DNA of 64,000 nucleotides from G963662265 sp963668545 (GTDB lineage Bacteria > Spirochaetota > Spirochaetia > CADAEX01), in the NCBI GenBank assembly GCA_963668545.1, contig OY764868.1, positions 806,001 to 870,000 on the forward strand, written 5' to 3'. Shown piece after piece: positions 33,637-42,304 of this stretch; position 1 is the first letter of the stretch; each line of letters opens with the position of its first letter. The notes under the pieces are model-generated. The model made no database searches. It was not told where the DNA came from and saw only the letters and a list, made by a program, of their open reading frames with translations. The position numbers were made by a program, and so were the translations under genes.

Positions 33637-33978
33637 ATGAAACTTATTATTGCATATATACAGCCGCACAGGCTCAATGAAGTGAAAAAGGAACTCTATA
33701 AATCAGAGATATACAAGATGTCTGTTACCAATGCCATCGGCTGCGGCCAGCAGGAGGGATATACAGAGCTTTACAGGGGTGTAAAGATGGAGGTTAACCT
33801 TCTTAAAAAAGTAAGGCTTGAAATAGCTGTAAACGAGGACTTTGTAAAACCCACTGTCAAGGCTATCATGGAGGGGGCAAGGTCGGGAAAAATAGGTGAT
33901 GGAAAGATTTTTGTCCTTCCAATTGAAGAATGCTACCGGATAAGGAGCGGTGAAACAGGCAGAAATGCAATCGGATAA
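33637..33978 (+). CDS. glnK: PII nitrogen regulatory protein
   Basis: 113 residues, PII length. The T-loop GCGQQEGYTELYRGVKMEVNLLKKVRLEI keeps the Tyr of TELYRG that is uridylylated in proteobacteria; GKIGDGKIFVLPIEECYRIRSGETG forms the ATP/2-oxoglutarate site. It senses energy and nitrogen status and blocks AmtB. AGGGGAGGTG precedes ATG, 16 bases after amtB, so the two are cotranscribed. Confidence 0.95.
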   Translation: MKLIIAYIQPHRLNEVKKELYKSEIYKMSVTNAIGCGQQEGYTELYRGVKMEVNLLKKVRLEIAVNEDFVKPTVKAIMEGARSGKIGDGKIFVLPIEECYRIRSGETGRNAIG

Positions 33979-34015
33979 TTTGTACCAGAGTTTAAAATAA
34001 AGAAAGGACTGAAAA

Positions 34016-34062
34016 GTATGGGGGCCGGCCGGGATTATAAAATCGCACCGGAGGGCCCCTCA
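34016..34062 (+). terminator. GC-rich hairpin after glnK
   Basis: GGGGCC...CCGG pairs with CCGG...GGCCCC (34021-34059, small internal loop). It is a very stable stem but is followed only by TCAACTTTTG, so termination would be imperfect or factor-assisted. Confidence 0.6.
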
Positions 34063-34300
34063 ACTTTTGAATATTAGATTCCCCCCACAGGATATCTAAA
34101 ATTTATAATAACATGGTAACATCTGACAACTGATTATCAAAGGATGTTTTTTATTTTCACTGGAAAATTACCTAAATAAATGGGCCCGAATACCTTTAAA
34201 AATTTTAAGTAGAATTCATCGGGAAAGCATTTTTTTAAGGCAAATTACCAAAAAAATGTTTGCAAGGGAATTATTCAGCCCTGCCTCTCCTATCCTGTTG
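34063..34300. other. Non-coding stretch, no gene seen
   Basis: A+T-rich DNA between the glnK hairpin and the U32 gene. I see no open frame with a start and ribosome-binding site, no tRNA-like fold and no repeat. Confidence 0.6.
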
Positions 34301-34321
34301 ATAACAGAGGGATTCTGTTAT
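34301..34321. promoter_or_regulatory. Inverted repeat before the U32 gene
   Basis: ATAACAGA (34301-34308) and TCTGTTAT (34314-34321) form a perfect 8-bp inverted repeat 11 bases before the GTG start. It could be an operator or a hairpin masking translation initiation. Confidence 0.4.
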
Positions 34322-34332
34322 AGATTTCTTTT

Positions 34333-36774
34333 GTGAATAAAACTGAAATACTGTCACCTGCAGGTGATGTGAAATCATTGTATGCTGCATTTGAAGCGGG
34401 CGCTGATGCGGTGTATTTCGGGGTATCGGAATTCAATGCGAGGAAGAGAGCTGAGAATATTCTTGTCTCTGATCTTCCTGAAATTGTTTCAGAAGCAGCC
34501 TTGAGGGGTGTTAAACTGTATCTCACACTTAATACCATCATCACATCTGACGAGATTTGTGCTGTTCTTGACCTTGTTGATTCTGCAATGAGCGCCGGGA
34601 TAAGGTGTTTTATTATTCAGGACTATGGAATTCTCAATATTCTGGACAGATTTTATCCTGAAGCTGAAATACATTTATCAACACAGGCTACAACCCATCT
34701 GACGGGGCAGATAGACTTTTTTTCCGGAACCTCTGTTTCAAGAATAAACCTTGCACGGGAACTTTCAATTGATGAAATATGCAGATATACGGCATTCGCA
34801 CATGAAAAAGGGATTGAAACCGAGGTTTTTGTCCACGGTTCCTACTGCCTGTCATATTCCGGACAGTGCTATCTGAGTTCATATCTCGAAGGTTTGTCGG
34901 GGAACAGGGGACTCTGTGCTCAGCTCTGCAGGCGTAAATACAGAAAAGGGGGCAGTAAGGGATATTATCTGAACCTGAAGGACAACAGTGCGCTTTCTGC
35001 TGCCGGTGAGCTGATTAGATGCGGTGCTGATTCCCTTAAAATTGAAGGGAGGATAAAAGGGAGTGGATATGTTTATGCAGTTACCAGGGCCTGGAAGGAA
35101 ATTGTTTCTGATCAGTTAAACAGTGAAAAGGCTGATCCTCTGCCTGTTCTCTCCTCTGTTTTCAACAGGGGATTTACCGGAGGCTATATTGAAAACAATA
35201 TATCAGATATGTTTTCACAGAGCCCCTCTGATGCATCATACAGATATATTGCAGATGTGGTTTGTTACAGCGCTGACAGCAGAATACTTGAAACTGCTTC
35301 AGAGATCGGGAATCCGGAAGGAATCATGGAGATGGAAAGCTTTCCGGTTGTTATAAAAAGAAATATGGGCCGGAATACTGAACAGTATGTGTGCAGCGGA
35401 ATGATTTTAAGTAAAGTTTCTCCATGCAGGTATCTGTTTGAAATAGAAGGAAAGCTTAACGGAAAGATTGAAAACAGCAACATGATTTATGCAAGGGAAG
35501 TACTTGAAAATAAAGACTATGTCTTTAATAAGACTGATAAACCTGTTTTCAGGAAAATTCCAGTAACTGTCGGAATAAGCTGCATGGAAGGGCATCCCCT
35601 GAAGCTGACTCTCCGGTACGGTGAAAAAAGTGTTTCAGCTTTTTCAGAATCCCCGCTTGAAAAAGGGGTAAAGCGTTTTTCTTCGGAGGAGGATGTTGAA
35701 AAACAGCTTATGAGGTTCGGCAATACCCCCTTTACACCCGAGGAAGTCATATTTGAGGATTTCGAAGATGATCTTTTCATTCCCTCAAGTATTGTCAACA
35801 GGGTAAGGAGAAAGGCTGTATCAATGTTTCTTGGAACAGTAGAGGAGGGAAGGAAAGACAGCGTACTTGAATATCTTGATTCTCTCTGCATCAGCAGTCC
35901 TCCTGACTCCCGAGCCCTGGGGTATGAAAAAGGAAATATCAGAACAGCATGTATTGCAGACAATGAAACAGTTGCCGGTTTCCTGAGAAACAATTCTGAC
36001 TGTGAAATCCTCTCTGATTACAGATCATATCCTGAAGCATCCGGTTCTGGTATTGTCCCTATATTCCCTTCAATAATGACAGAAGATTATGCTGCAGGAT
36101 GTATCAGAATTGTAGGTGAGGGTAAATTCAGCCGGATTGTGGTAAACAATACTGCCCTGATTGATGCAGCTGAAAAATCAGGGACTGAATGGATTGCAGG
36201 AAATTCTCTTAATATTATCAACCATTCCGCAGCTGATTTTTTTGCCTCTTTCGGCAGATTTTCCGGATTCATAGTTTCTCCTGAAGCAGGCAGAAAAGAG
36301 ATCAGATCACTCCATGAAAAAACTCCCCACAGGATCTATATCCCCTTCTATCTGAGAGCAGAGCTTATGACTACAAGGCAGTGTCTTCTAGGCCTGAAAT
36401 GCGGCAGAAGCAGATGCGATGAAAGCTGCTTCTCAGGTTGCTGCGGTTCTGACGAGCTTACAGATATCAGAGGCAAAAAGATAATTATTGAAAAGTCTGA
36501 AAACAGTTTTACTTCACTCTATGACAGCAGGTATCATTTTATTCCTGATGCAGCAACGGATTTCCCTGAATCAAATTTCACCTATATTATTGACCTCAGG
36601 ATATTTCCCGGCCAGATCTCATTTTACGGAAGAGACCTTGACAGAGAGATACAAAGAAAAATTGATATCTATAAAAATGTTTATTCATTTCTTTCAAAGC
36701 CATCTGACAGGGATGGCATTGCCGGGTTGATCAGGGAAAGTTCAGAAGGAAACTACACCAGGGGCCTTTTATAA
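34333..36774 (+). CDS. U32 family peptidase (RlhA/YdcP-like), long form
   Basis: 813 residues. The N-terminus ILSPAGDVKSLYAAFEAGADAVYFGVSEFNAR and the cysteine region EVFVHGSYCLSYSGQCYLSSYL, RGLCAQLCRRKYR are diagnostic of the U32 family. Relatives such as RlhA hydroxylate a 23S rRNA cytidine, others modify tRNA; true peptidase activity is doubtful. The protein is about 150 residues longer than E. coli RlhA; the C-terminal part has another Cys-rich patch (LKCGRSRCDESCFSGCCG near 695-715). GTG start has no ribosome-binding site, but the N-terminus aligns well with the family. Confidence 0.88.
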   Translation: MNKTEILSPAGDVKSLYAAFEAGADAVYFGVSEFNARKRAENILVSDLPEIVSEAALRGVKLYLTLNTIITSDEICAVLDLVDSAMSAGIRCFIIQDYGILNILDRFYPEAEIHLSTQATTHLTGQIDFFSGTSVSRINLARELSIDEICRYTAFAHEKGIETEVFVHGSYCLSYSGQCYLSSYLEGLSGNRGLCAQLCRRKYRKGGSKGYYLNLKDNSALSAAGELIRCGADSLKIEGRIKGSGYVYAVTRAWKEIVSDQLNSEKADPLPVLSSVFNRGFTGGYIENNISDMFSQSPSDASYRYIADVVCYSADSRILETASEIGNPEGIMEMESFPVVIKRNMGRNTEQYVCSGMILSKVSPCRYLFEIEGKLNGKIENSNMIYAREVLENKDYVFNKTDKPVFRKIPVTVGISCMEGHPLKLTLRYGEKSVSAFSESPLEKGVKRFSSEEDVEKQLMRFGNTPFTPEEVIFEDFEDDLFIPSSIVNRVRRKAVSMFLGTVEEGRKDSVLEYLDSLCISSPPDSRALGYEKGNIRTACIADNETVAGFLRNNSDCEILSDYRSYPEASGSGIVPIFPSIMTEDYAAGCIRIVGEGKFSRIVVNNTALIDAAEKSGTEWIAGNSLNIINHSAADFFASFGRFSGFIVSPEAGRKEIRSLHEKTPHRIYIPFYLRAELMTTRQCLLGLKCGRSRCDESCFSGCCGSDELTDIRGKKIIIEKSENSFTSLYDSRYHFIPDAATDFPESNFTYIIDLRIFPGQISFYGRDLDREIQRKIDIYKNVYSFLSKPSDRDGIAGLIRESSEGNYTRGLL

Positions 36775-36825
36775 TCAGGTCCCCTGGAGCTGTTTTCACC
36801 GGTAAGTATGATTCCCGACTTCTGT

Positions 36826-37854
36826 TTACTCGAAAAGGTGAAGATATTCTCCGTATCCCTCTTTTTCAAGTTCCTCCCTGGGTATAAACCTGAGTGCTGC
36901 TGAATTTATACAGTATCTCATACCTGTAGGATCAGGTCCGTCAGGAAACATATGCCCCAGGTGTGAGTCTGCATTCCTGCTCCTGACTTCAGCATAGTTT
37001 CCGAACCATGATTTTTCCTCAAGATATACAATGTTTTCACTTTCAAGAGGTTCCCAGAAGCTGGGCCATCCTGTTCCCGAGTCATATTTCTGCAGTGATG
37101 AAAAAAGGGGTTCACCGCTTATAATATCAACATATATACCATCCTTTTTGTTGTCCCAGTATTTGTTTTCAAAAGGCGGTTCTGTGTCATCTTGCCTTGT
37201 AACGCTGTACTGAAGCGGAGTCAGGCATTCTTTAAGTTCATCATCAGGCTTTATCACATATTCACCGCTGCTGTCGCCCCATTTCTTTTTCAGGTAGTTT
37301 TCCCTGCCCGAAGCTTTTTTATAGTTGTTGTAGGAAAATGAATTTTTCCTGTAGTAATCCTGATGATGTTCTTCAGCCATATAGAATTTTCTGAACTTTG
37401 TAATTTCAGTAGCTATTGCATTTCCGAATTTTCCCGAATTTATAAGCTCCTGTTTCGATTTCTCTGCAGCCTTTTTCTGTTTGCTGTCATGGTAGAAAAT
37501 TTCTGTTCTGTACTGACTTCCCCTGTCATAGAACTGGCCTCCCCGGTCAACCGGATCAATATTCATCCAGAAGACCTCAAGCAGTTTTTCATAGCTGATT
37601 ATGTCGGAATCATATGTTATCTGGACAGCCTCGGCATGTCCTGTATCACCTTTTGATACCTCCTTGTATGTGGGGTTTTCTTTACTTCCCCCTGTATAGC
37701 CTGAAACAACAGAAACCACACCTTCAAGTTTTTCAAAAGGTGGCTCCATGCACCAGAAACATCCCCCGGCAAAGGTGGCTTTTTTCATACCCCTTGCACT
37801 CACTCCTGTCAGTGATGCTGCCAGAAGAAGAACTATGATTAAAAATTTATTCAT
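36826..37854 (-). CDS. msrAB: Exported methionine sulfoxide reductase MsrA-MsrB fusion
   Basis: 342 residues. MNKFLIIVLLLAASLTGVSA is a signal peptide. The MsrA domain carries GGCFWCMEPPFEKL, its catalytic Cys; the MsrB domain has GTGWPSFWEPL, SHLGHMFPDGP and CINSAALRFIPREEL with its catalytic Cys. It reduces both epimers of methionine sulfoxide in exported proteins. MsrB zinc cysteines are not apparent, which is common in one MsrB class. ATG 37854 with GAGGTGAAG is preferred to a much longer upstream frame that would bury the signal peptide. Confidence 0.93.
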   Translation of the reverse strand: MNKFLIIVLLLAASLTGVSARGMKKATFAGGCFWCMEPPFEKLEGVVSVVSGYTGGSKENPTYKEVSKGDTGHAEAVQITYDSDIISYEKLLEVFWMNIDPVDRGGQFYDRGSQYRTEIFYHDSKQKKAAEKSKQELINSGKFGNAIATEITKFRKFYMAEEHHQDYYRKNSFSYNNYKKASGRENYLKKKWGDSSGEYVIKPDDELKECLTPLQYSVTRQDDTEPPFENKYWDNKKDGIYVDIISGEPLFSSLQKYDSGTGWPSFWEPLESENIVYLEEKSWFGNYAEVRSRNADSHLGHMFPDGPDPTGMRYCINSAALRFIPREELEKEGYGEYLHLFE

Positions 37855-37972
37855 TACTTCACCTCTCTGCTCTCTTGGCTTTTCAACCTGCTTAAAACAT
37901 ACTAAACATATAAGAATAGTATAATATAAATATAATACTGAAACAGTTGGGATCAAAGAGAAAAAATGAGTA

Positions 37973-38371
37973 TTAATAGAAATCAGATAAATTGCTTTTC
38001 CTGATAAAACTGCAGACAGGGATATCTGCAGGTGCAAATTTGTAGAGGGGGAAATCTTCAGGTTTTACCCATCTGTATCTGTCATGAACTCTCAGCTTAA
38101 TCCTGCCTTCAAGGATTGCTGCAGCTACTGCAGTGAGCTTTACTGTGAAGTCGGGATAGGAGTAGAGCGACTCTGTTATTATTCTGCCTGTTTGAATAAG
38201 AAGATCAAGCTCCTCCTGTATTTCCCTCACAAGACAGTCCTGAACAGATTCACCCTTTTCCAGTTTCCCTCCCGGGAATTCCCAGAATCCCCCGAGTTTT
38301 TCATCACTTTTTCTTCTGGTTATAAGGATTTTACTCCTGTTTCTGATTACCGCTGCAGCTACATGAACCAT
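37973..38371 (-). CDS. Nudix hydrolase, MutT type
   Basis: 132 residues. The Nudix box GGKLEKGESVQDCLVREIQEEL is complete, and HVAAAVIRNRSKILITRRKSDEKLGGFWEFPGGK is close to MutT/8-oxo-dGTPase proteins. It probably removes oxidised nucleotides. Nine bases after the zinc-ribbon membrane gene on the same strand; msrAB, also an oxidative-damage function, follows 118 bases on. Confidence 0.87.
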   Translation of the reverse strand: MVHVAAAVIRNRSKILITRRKSDEKLGGFWEFPGGKLEKGESVQDCLVREIQEELDLLIQTGRIITESLYSYPDFTVKLTAVAAAILEGRIKLRVHDRYRWVKPEDFPLYKFAPADIPVCSFIRKSNLSDFY

Positions 38372-38380
38372 AAATTATTT

Positions 38381-39634
38381 TTATATTTTCTGATCACTGT
38401 CTGTTTCACTGTTTTCACTGACTGCCCCGCAGGAACTGCAGTAAGGCAGAAGGGCGTGCCTTTTTTCCCCGCATTTCTCACATATCCTTATTAATTCAAG
38501 ACCGCAGACAGGGCAGTTTCTGCTTCTGAACTGGTCAGGATCAGGTACTTTTTTATCAGTGGAAGCGGTATAGATATTCATGAAGACAAAAAGTACAAGC
38601 CATGGGAACACAATAAGGAATATTGAGTACATCAGCTGTGAAGTTGTTATATCGTTCAGGTTGTCGAAGAATATTACAATTCCTGATCCGTTTCCGAGAA
38701 GGGCTGCGCATATGATAATGAATATGATGAATGATCTGAATCTGCTTTTTCCCTTGAGTAAATTTTCCCTTTCCTGAATCGATATAAAAGAGGAGCATCC
38801 TGGGCATCTTCCAGCCCCCAGGTTCTTTTTTACTATTGATAAAGTTTCTTTTTTATTGATTTTGGTGAGGTTTCTTACAAGCCATATAATGAGTGCTATG
38901 CATGCTGCAATCCCTATGAAAATAAACACATAGTAATGAAGTTTGAATGGTGAATGGATATAAATTGCCTGGGCAATCATCAGGGCAATTGCGGAAGAAT
39001 AGCCTGTGACTGGATAAATATATTTCGTGTTTTTGAATTTCAGGTAAAGGAATACTGAAATGACTGCAAGAATAAGCAGAAGAATAAGCTGGGAGGAGAG
39101 TATTTTAAGATCAACTGCTTTTTCCCTTCTTTTCTGTATATCGATTACATTTTCTTCATACTTTTCATATATTTCTTCATGATATCTGTCAAGCTCATCA
39201 TCAGTTTCAGCTTCTTCCTTTCTGTAATCTGAAATCTGTTTTTTTACCTGCTCCCTCTGTTTCTGCAGGTCTACAAAGTTTTTCTGGAAACTGCTTTTCA
39301 GTTTTCCTGTTTCACTGTCGGGGCTTATTTTCTGTCCCTCGAGAAGCTGTTTTAATGTCTGTTCTATGTCTTTTATATTTTCTTCGATATTGTATAAATT
39401 ATCTTCAGCATCGGAAATTCTGCTGCTGATTTCAAATGATTTATCATTGAGAATTTCAAGTTTTTCTTTTTCACTTTCAGTCTTCTGTTCTTCAAGAATA
39501 TCCTCGAAATCAGGGTATTCAAACATTTCTGAAATATCATTTAAAGCTATTTCTCCGAATGAAAAAACAAAAACAGCGAGTACAATGCTTATAATCTTGA
39601 TCCAGTTGTTTACGCTTGATTTTATGATATTCAT
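38381..39634 (-). CDS. Membrane protein with coiled coil and two zinc ribbons
   Basis: I do not recognise a named family. 417 residues: an N-terminal hydrophobic segment (12-30), a long charged coiled coil (about 40-165), two membrane helices (about 175-230), a third (240-265), a cytoplasmic CPGC half-ribbon at RCPGCSSFIS, two more helices (about 300-355), and a C-terminal ribbon with CPVCGLELIRICEKCG...YCSSCG. The layout suggests a membrane-anchored scaffold with zinc-ribbon contacts. It precedes the mutT gene by 9 bases. Confidence 0.7.
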   Translation of the reverse strand: MNIIKSSVNNWIKIISIVLAVFVFSFGEIALNDISEMFEYPDFEDILEEQKTESEKEKLEILNDKSFEISSRISDAEDNLYNIEENIKDIEQTLKQLLEGQKISPDSETGKLKSSFQKNFVDLQKQREQVKKQISDYRKEEAETDDELDRYHEEIYEKYEENVIDIQKRREKAVDLKILSSQLILLLILAVISVFLYLKFKNTKYIYPVTGYSSAIALMIAQAIYIHSPFKLHYYVFIFIGIAACIALIIWLVRNLTKINKKETLSIVKKNLGAGRCPGCSSFISIQERENLLKGKSRFRSFIIFIIICAALLGNGSGIVIFFDNLNDITTSQLMYSIFLIVFPWLVLFVFMNIYTASTDKKVPDPDQFRSRNCPVCGLELIRICEKCGEKRHALLPYCSSCGAVSENSETDSDQKI

Positions 39635-39850
39635 TTTTTACCTCTCCTTTATGATTTTATCATGAATTTATCTTCAGAACCTTAAAAAATCCTGATTAAT
39701 CCTGCATTAATACAGCAGATTCTGTTAAATCAGTAATTAAAAACATTAAAGCAGACTGAAAGATTTATTAAGGATGTATTATAATAAGCTGAGCTTAAAA
39801 CACTGCTTGCAGTGAAAATAAAACAGGAAAAAATTCCGGTGGTATATTCT

Positions 39851-40828
39851 ATGAACAGAATGGTTGTTTCCCTGATACTTGTTTTTTCAGGATTAATTTC
39901 AGGGTATGTTTTTCAGAAACTTGTATATTATTCAGTTGTCAGGATCAGGACTCCTTTGAAGACTGTCCGGCAGAGAATGCAGAAATTCACCCTCACAGTA
40001 CTTCTGCCTGTAACTGTAACCGGAAGTATCTGGATTGCTCCGCTCAGACATGTTGAAATTATATCTCTTCCTTTTATAGGTATTTTTGCCCTTCTGGCCG
40101 GAGGGGGAGCTGCCTACATCCTTGCATACCCCTTGCGGCTTAACAGGGAACAGCGTGGTGTGTATGCTGTTGCGGGAGGCTTTACCAACCTGGGTGCACT
40201 GGGGGGGCTTATCTCCTTTTTTCTTCTTGGAGAAAAGGGGTTTGCCTTTGTAGCGGTCTATCAGCTGTTTGAGAAATTTGTTTATTTTCTTGCCGGTTTT
40301 CCCCTTGCAAGAAGTCACAGCATACATGACCGGAAAGCTGAATCGACCGGAGCAATGGTTTTTGACTCATTAAAAGATCCTGTGATTGTTATTAATACAG
40401 GAGCCCTTGTTCTTGGGACTGTATTGAATCTGTCAGGGATTTCCAGGCCTGATATTTTCGGGAGTATAAACCGGGTTTTCATACCTGTAAGTTCATTAAT
40501 TCTGATCAGTTCAATAGGCCTTGCAATGCAGTTCGGTCCCATGAGAAAATATATTCTCCCGGGTATAATCATGGTTATTATCAAATCACTGATAGTCCCT
40601 GCAGCAGTATTTGTTCCCGGTTATTTTCTGGGTCTCGGAAACATAGAAAACGGACTTGTCCTGAAGCTCGTGCTTGTCCTGTCAGCCATGCCTGTCGGTT
40701 TTATGGCAATGGTGCCGCCGACTATTTATGACATGGATCTTGATATTGCGAACACATGCTGGTTTTTTTCAACAGCTGGTCTTGTCTTTGTTGTCCCCTT
40801 GCTGAGTATCCTTATCCGGCTGATATAA
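39851..40828 (+). CDS. AEC family (auxin efflux carrier-like) permease
   Basis: 325 residues with about ten membrane segments. AVAGGFTNLGALGGLISFFLLGEKGFAFVAVYQL and the C-terminal LSAMPVGFMAMVPPTIYDMDLDIANTCWFFSTAGLVFVVPLL match AEC permeases, which move organic acids or malonate-type anions. Substrate unknown. ATG 39851 (GGTGG ten bases upstream) is favoured; a GTG at 39812 would add 13 polar residues. Confidence 0.78.
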   Translation: MNRMVVSLILVFSGLISGYVFQKLVYYSVVRIRTPLKTVRQRMQKFTLTVLLPVTVTGSIWIAPLRHVEIISLPFIGIFALLAGGGAAYILAYPLRLNREQRGVYAVAGGFTNLGALGGLISFFLLGEKGFAFVAVYQLFEKFVYFLAGFPLARSHSIHDRKAESTGAMVFDSLKDPVIVINTGALVLGTVLNLSGISRPDIFGSINRVFIPVSSLILISSIGLAMQFGPMRKYILPGIIMVIIKSLIVPAAVFVPGYFLGLGNIENGLVLKLVLVLSAMPVGFMAMVPPTIYDMDLDIANTCWFFSTAGLVFVVPLLSILIRLI

Positions 40829-40886
40829 CTATTTACTGTATCAGCATCAAAGAGATACAGCTCAGGAAAGTCTTGAGGTAATAATA

Positions 40887-41306
40887 TCAGGCTGTCTGAC
40901 AGAGCATGATATATTTTTCCGCCTGTTTCAGAATGTCTTTATCCCTTTCATATGTGAGTTTTTCCATACATTTCCTGTATGGAAGCCATATATAATCTGC
41001 TATTTCTTCCTCCTGGATATTTATATCTTTACTTAAAGGTTCAGCAATAAAATAGGTCACGTTTTTTGTATTGCCGTTTTCCTTTCTGTAGGATGTGTTC
41101 CCTTTAAACCCCTCTTTAAGTTCTATCTCAAGGCCTGTTTCTTCTGAAATTTCTCTTAATGCTGTTTCTTCAAGTGTTTCCCCATTTTCATTATGACCTT
41201 TGGGAAATCCCCAGTAGTTGCCCCCTCTGTTTTTAATGAGAAGGATATTTAATTCATTCTCCATGTTTCTTACAACAAGTGCTCCGCATGATGTTTCAGT
41301 TATCAT
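40887..41306 (-). CDS. Nudix hydrolase (Ap4A hydrolase-like)
   Basis: 139 residues. The Nudix box is GHNENGETLEETALREISEETGLE, and the N-terminus TSCGALVVRNMENELNILLIKNRGGNYWGFPKGH resembles bis(5'-nucleosyl)-tetraphosphatases. It probably clears dinucleoside polyphosphates. A second Nudix gene of MutT type lies 2.5 kb away; the two are not close homologues. No operon partner. Confidence 0.87.
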   Translation of the reverse strand: MITETSCGALVVRNMENELNILLIKNRGGNYWGFPKGHNENGETLEETALREISEETGLEIELKEGFKGNTSYRKENGNTKNVTYFIAEPLSKDINIQEEEIADYIWLPYRKCMEKLTYERDKDILKQAEKYIMLCQTA

Positions 41307-41400
41307 TATTATGCTCCTTAACAGAATTATAATATCATGGAATCTCTGATTATTTGTATCTGAAATTTATTTGTATTAAAATATATATGGGGGATAAATT

Positions 41401-41628
41401 ATGGATAATGGAAACCGGAAAATGATCCTTTTTGATACAATTTACTCAATACTGATTGCTGTATTGCTTGTTGAACTTTATATGAGCGGATCGGTTTATG
41501 TTAATAGTGATGCTGCAGTTATTGTACTATCAGTTGCTGCCGCCATGCTGGTTGTTCTTGTTATCCTGAAGGAACAGAATTATTTCAAGGACAAAATCAG
41601 GCATCCGCGGTTTTTCGGTAAAATGTAG
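41401..41628 (+). CDS. Small membrane protein, unknown
   Basis: 75 residues, not recognised. Two hydrophobic segments (about 9-28 and 38-58) and a basic C-terminal tail (KDKIRHPRFFGKM) suggest a hairpin in the inner membrane with both ends inside. GGGGGAT seven bases before ATG and a shared terminator after the stop support it as a real gene. Confidence 0.6.
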   Translation: MDNGNRKMILFDTIYSILIAVLLVELYMSGSVYVNSDAAVIVLSVAAAMLVVLVILKEQNYFKDKIRHPRFFGKM

Positions 41629-41668
41629 CAGTTCTGAAATCACATGCAGCTGCCGGATATTAAAAACA

Positions 41669-41700
41669 GCCGGAATTAATTCCGGCCGCTTTCTTATTTT
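41669..41700. terminator. Bidirectional terminator
   Basis: GCCGGAATTAATTCCGGC (41669-41686) is a perfect palindrome, with CGCTTTCTTATTTT on the plus side and TGTTTTTAAT on the minus side. It separates two convergent genes. Confidence 0.85.
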
Positions 41701-41706
41701 CACGGC

Positions 41707-42054
41707 TTATACTGTAATTATCTCATATCCCTTTTCCATGTATGATGAAATTGAAGGGTGTCCGTAAAGATCATTTCCAAGAGGAAGTCCCTCTTTTTTT
41801 ACATCTTCAAGAGTACCCATTTTATGTGCACATGCCTGGCACACAGCATCAATAATACCTTTTTCTTTCAGTGAAAGGTAAATTTTCTGAAAGGGATTTT
41901 TCTCAGTCCCGAGAACCGGAACAAGTTTTGTGGAACTCCCCTCAATTATTATTTTTACATCATAACCTTTATTAAGCATCTCCTCTGCATTGAAAAGAAT
42001 ATGTGCAAAGCACATCAGTTCTCCTGTAAATCCGAAGTAGGCAATTTTTTTCAT
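41707..42054 (-). CDS. DsrE family protein
   Basis: 115 residues. KKIAYFGFTGELMCFAHILFNAEEMLNKGYDVKIIIEG and DAVCQACAHKMGTLEDV match the DsrE/DsrF-like fold, with a conserved Cys pair (CQAC) in the loop used for sulfur relay in some members. Its partner and function are unknown; no dsr or tus genes are present. Monocistronic. Confidence 0.75.
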   Translation of the reverse strand: MKKIAYFGFTGELMCFAHILFNAEEMLNKGYDVKIIIEGSSTKLVPVLGTEKNPFQKIYLSLKEKGIIDAVCQACAHKMGTLEDVKKEGLPLGNDLYGHPSISSYMEKGYEIITV

Positions 42055-42171
42055 TTCCGTATCCTTTATAAATCTGATTTTATTTATTATATCTTAAAAT
42101 AAATGTTTATGAATAAAAAATAAATTTGTAAAAGCTGTAATTAATCCTGAAATCCGTACAGTTTAAATATT

Positions 42172-42200
42172 TTGACAGCTGGAATACACTTACATATAAT
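42172..42200 (+). promoter_or_regulatory. Consensus sigma-70 promoter of the MCP gene
   Basis: TTGACA (42172-42177), 17-base spacer, TATAAT (42195-42200): both boxes and spacing are perfect. The leader to the GTG start is about 100 bases. Confidence 0.85.
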
Positions 42201-42304
42201 TTATATATATCATGTTCCTTTCAGAACTGCTGATCTTTCATACCGTTCAACTGTGTTGAAGTTTATTGCAAAGTCCATGATTTTCTTTAAATAAGGAGTT
42301 CAAA

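Noticed and set aside
35517..35993. 158-codon open frame antisense to the U32 gene
   Set aside because: Composition is Ser/Arg-rich shadow translation; the plus-strand gene is continuous and recognisable.
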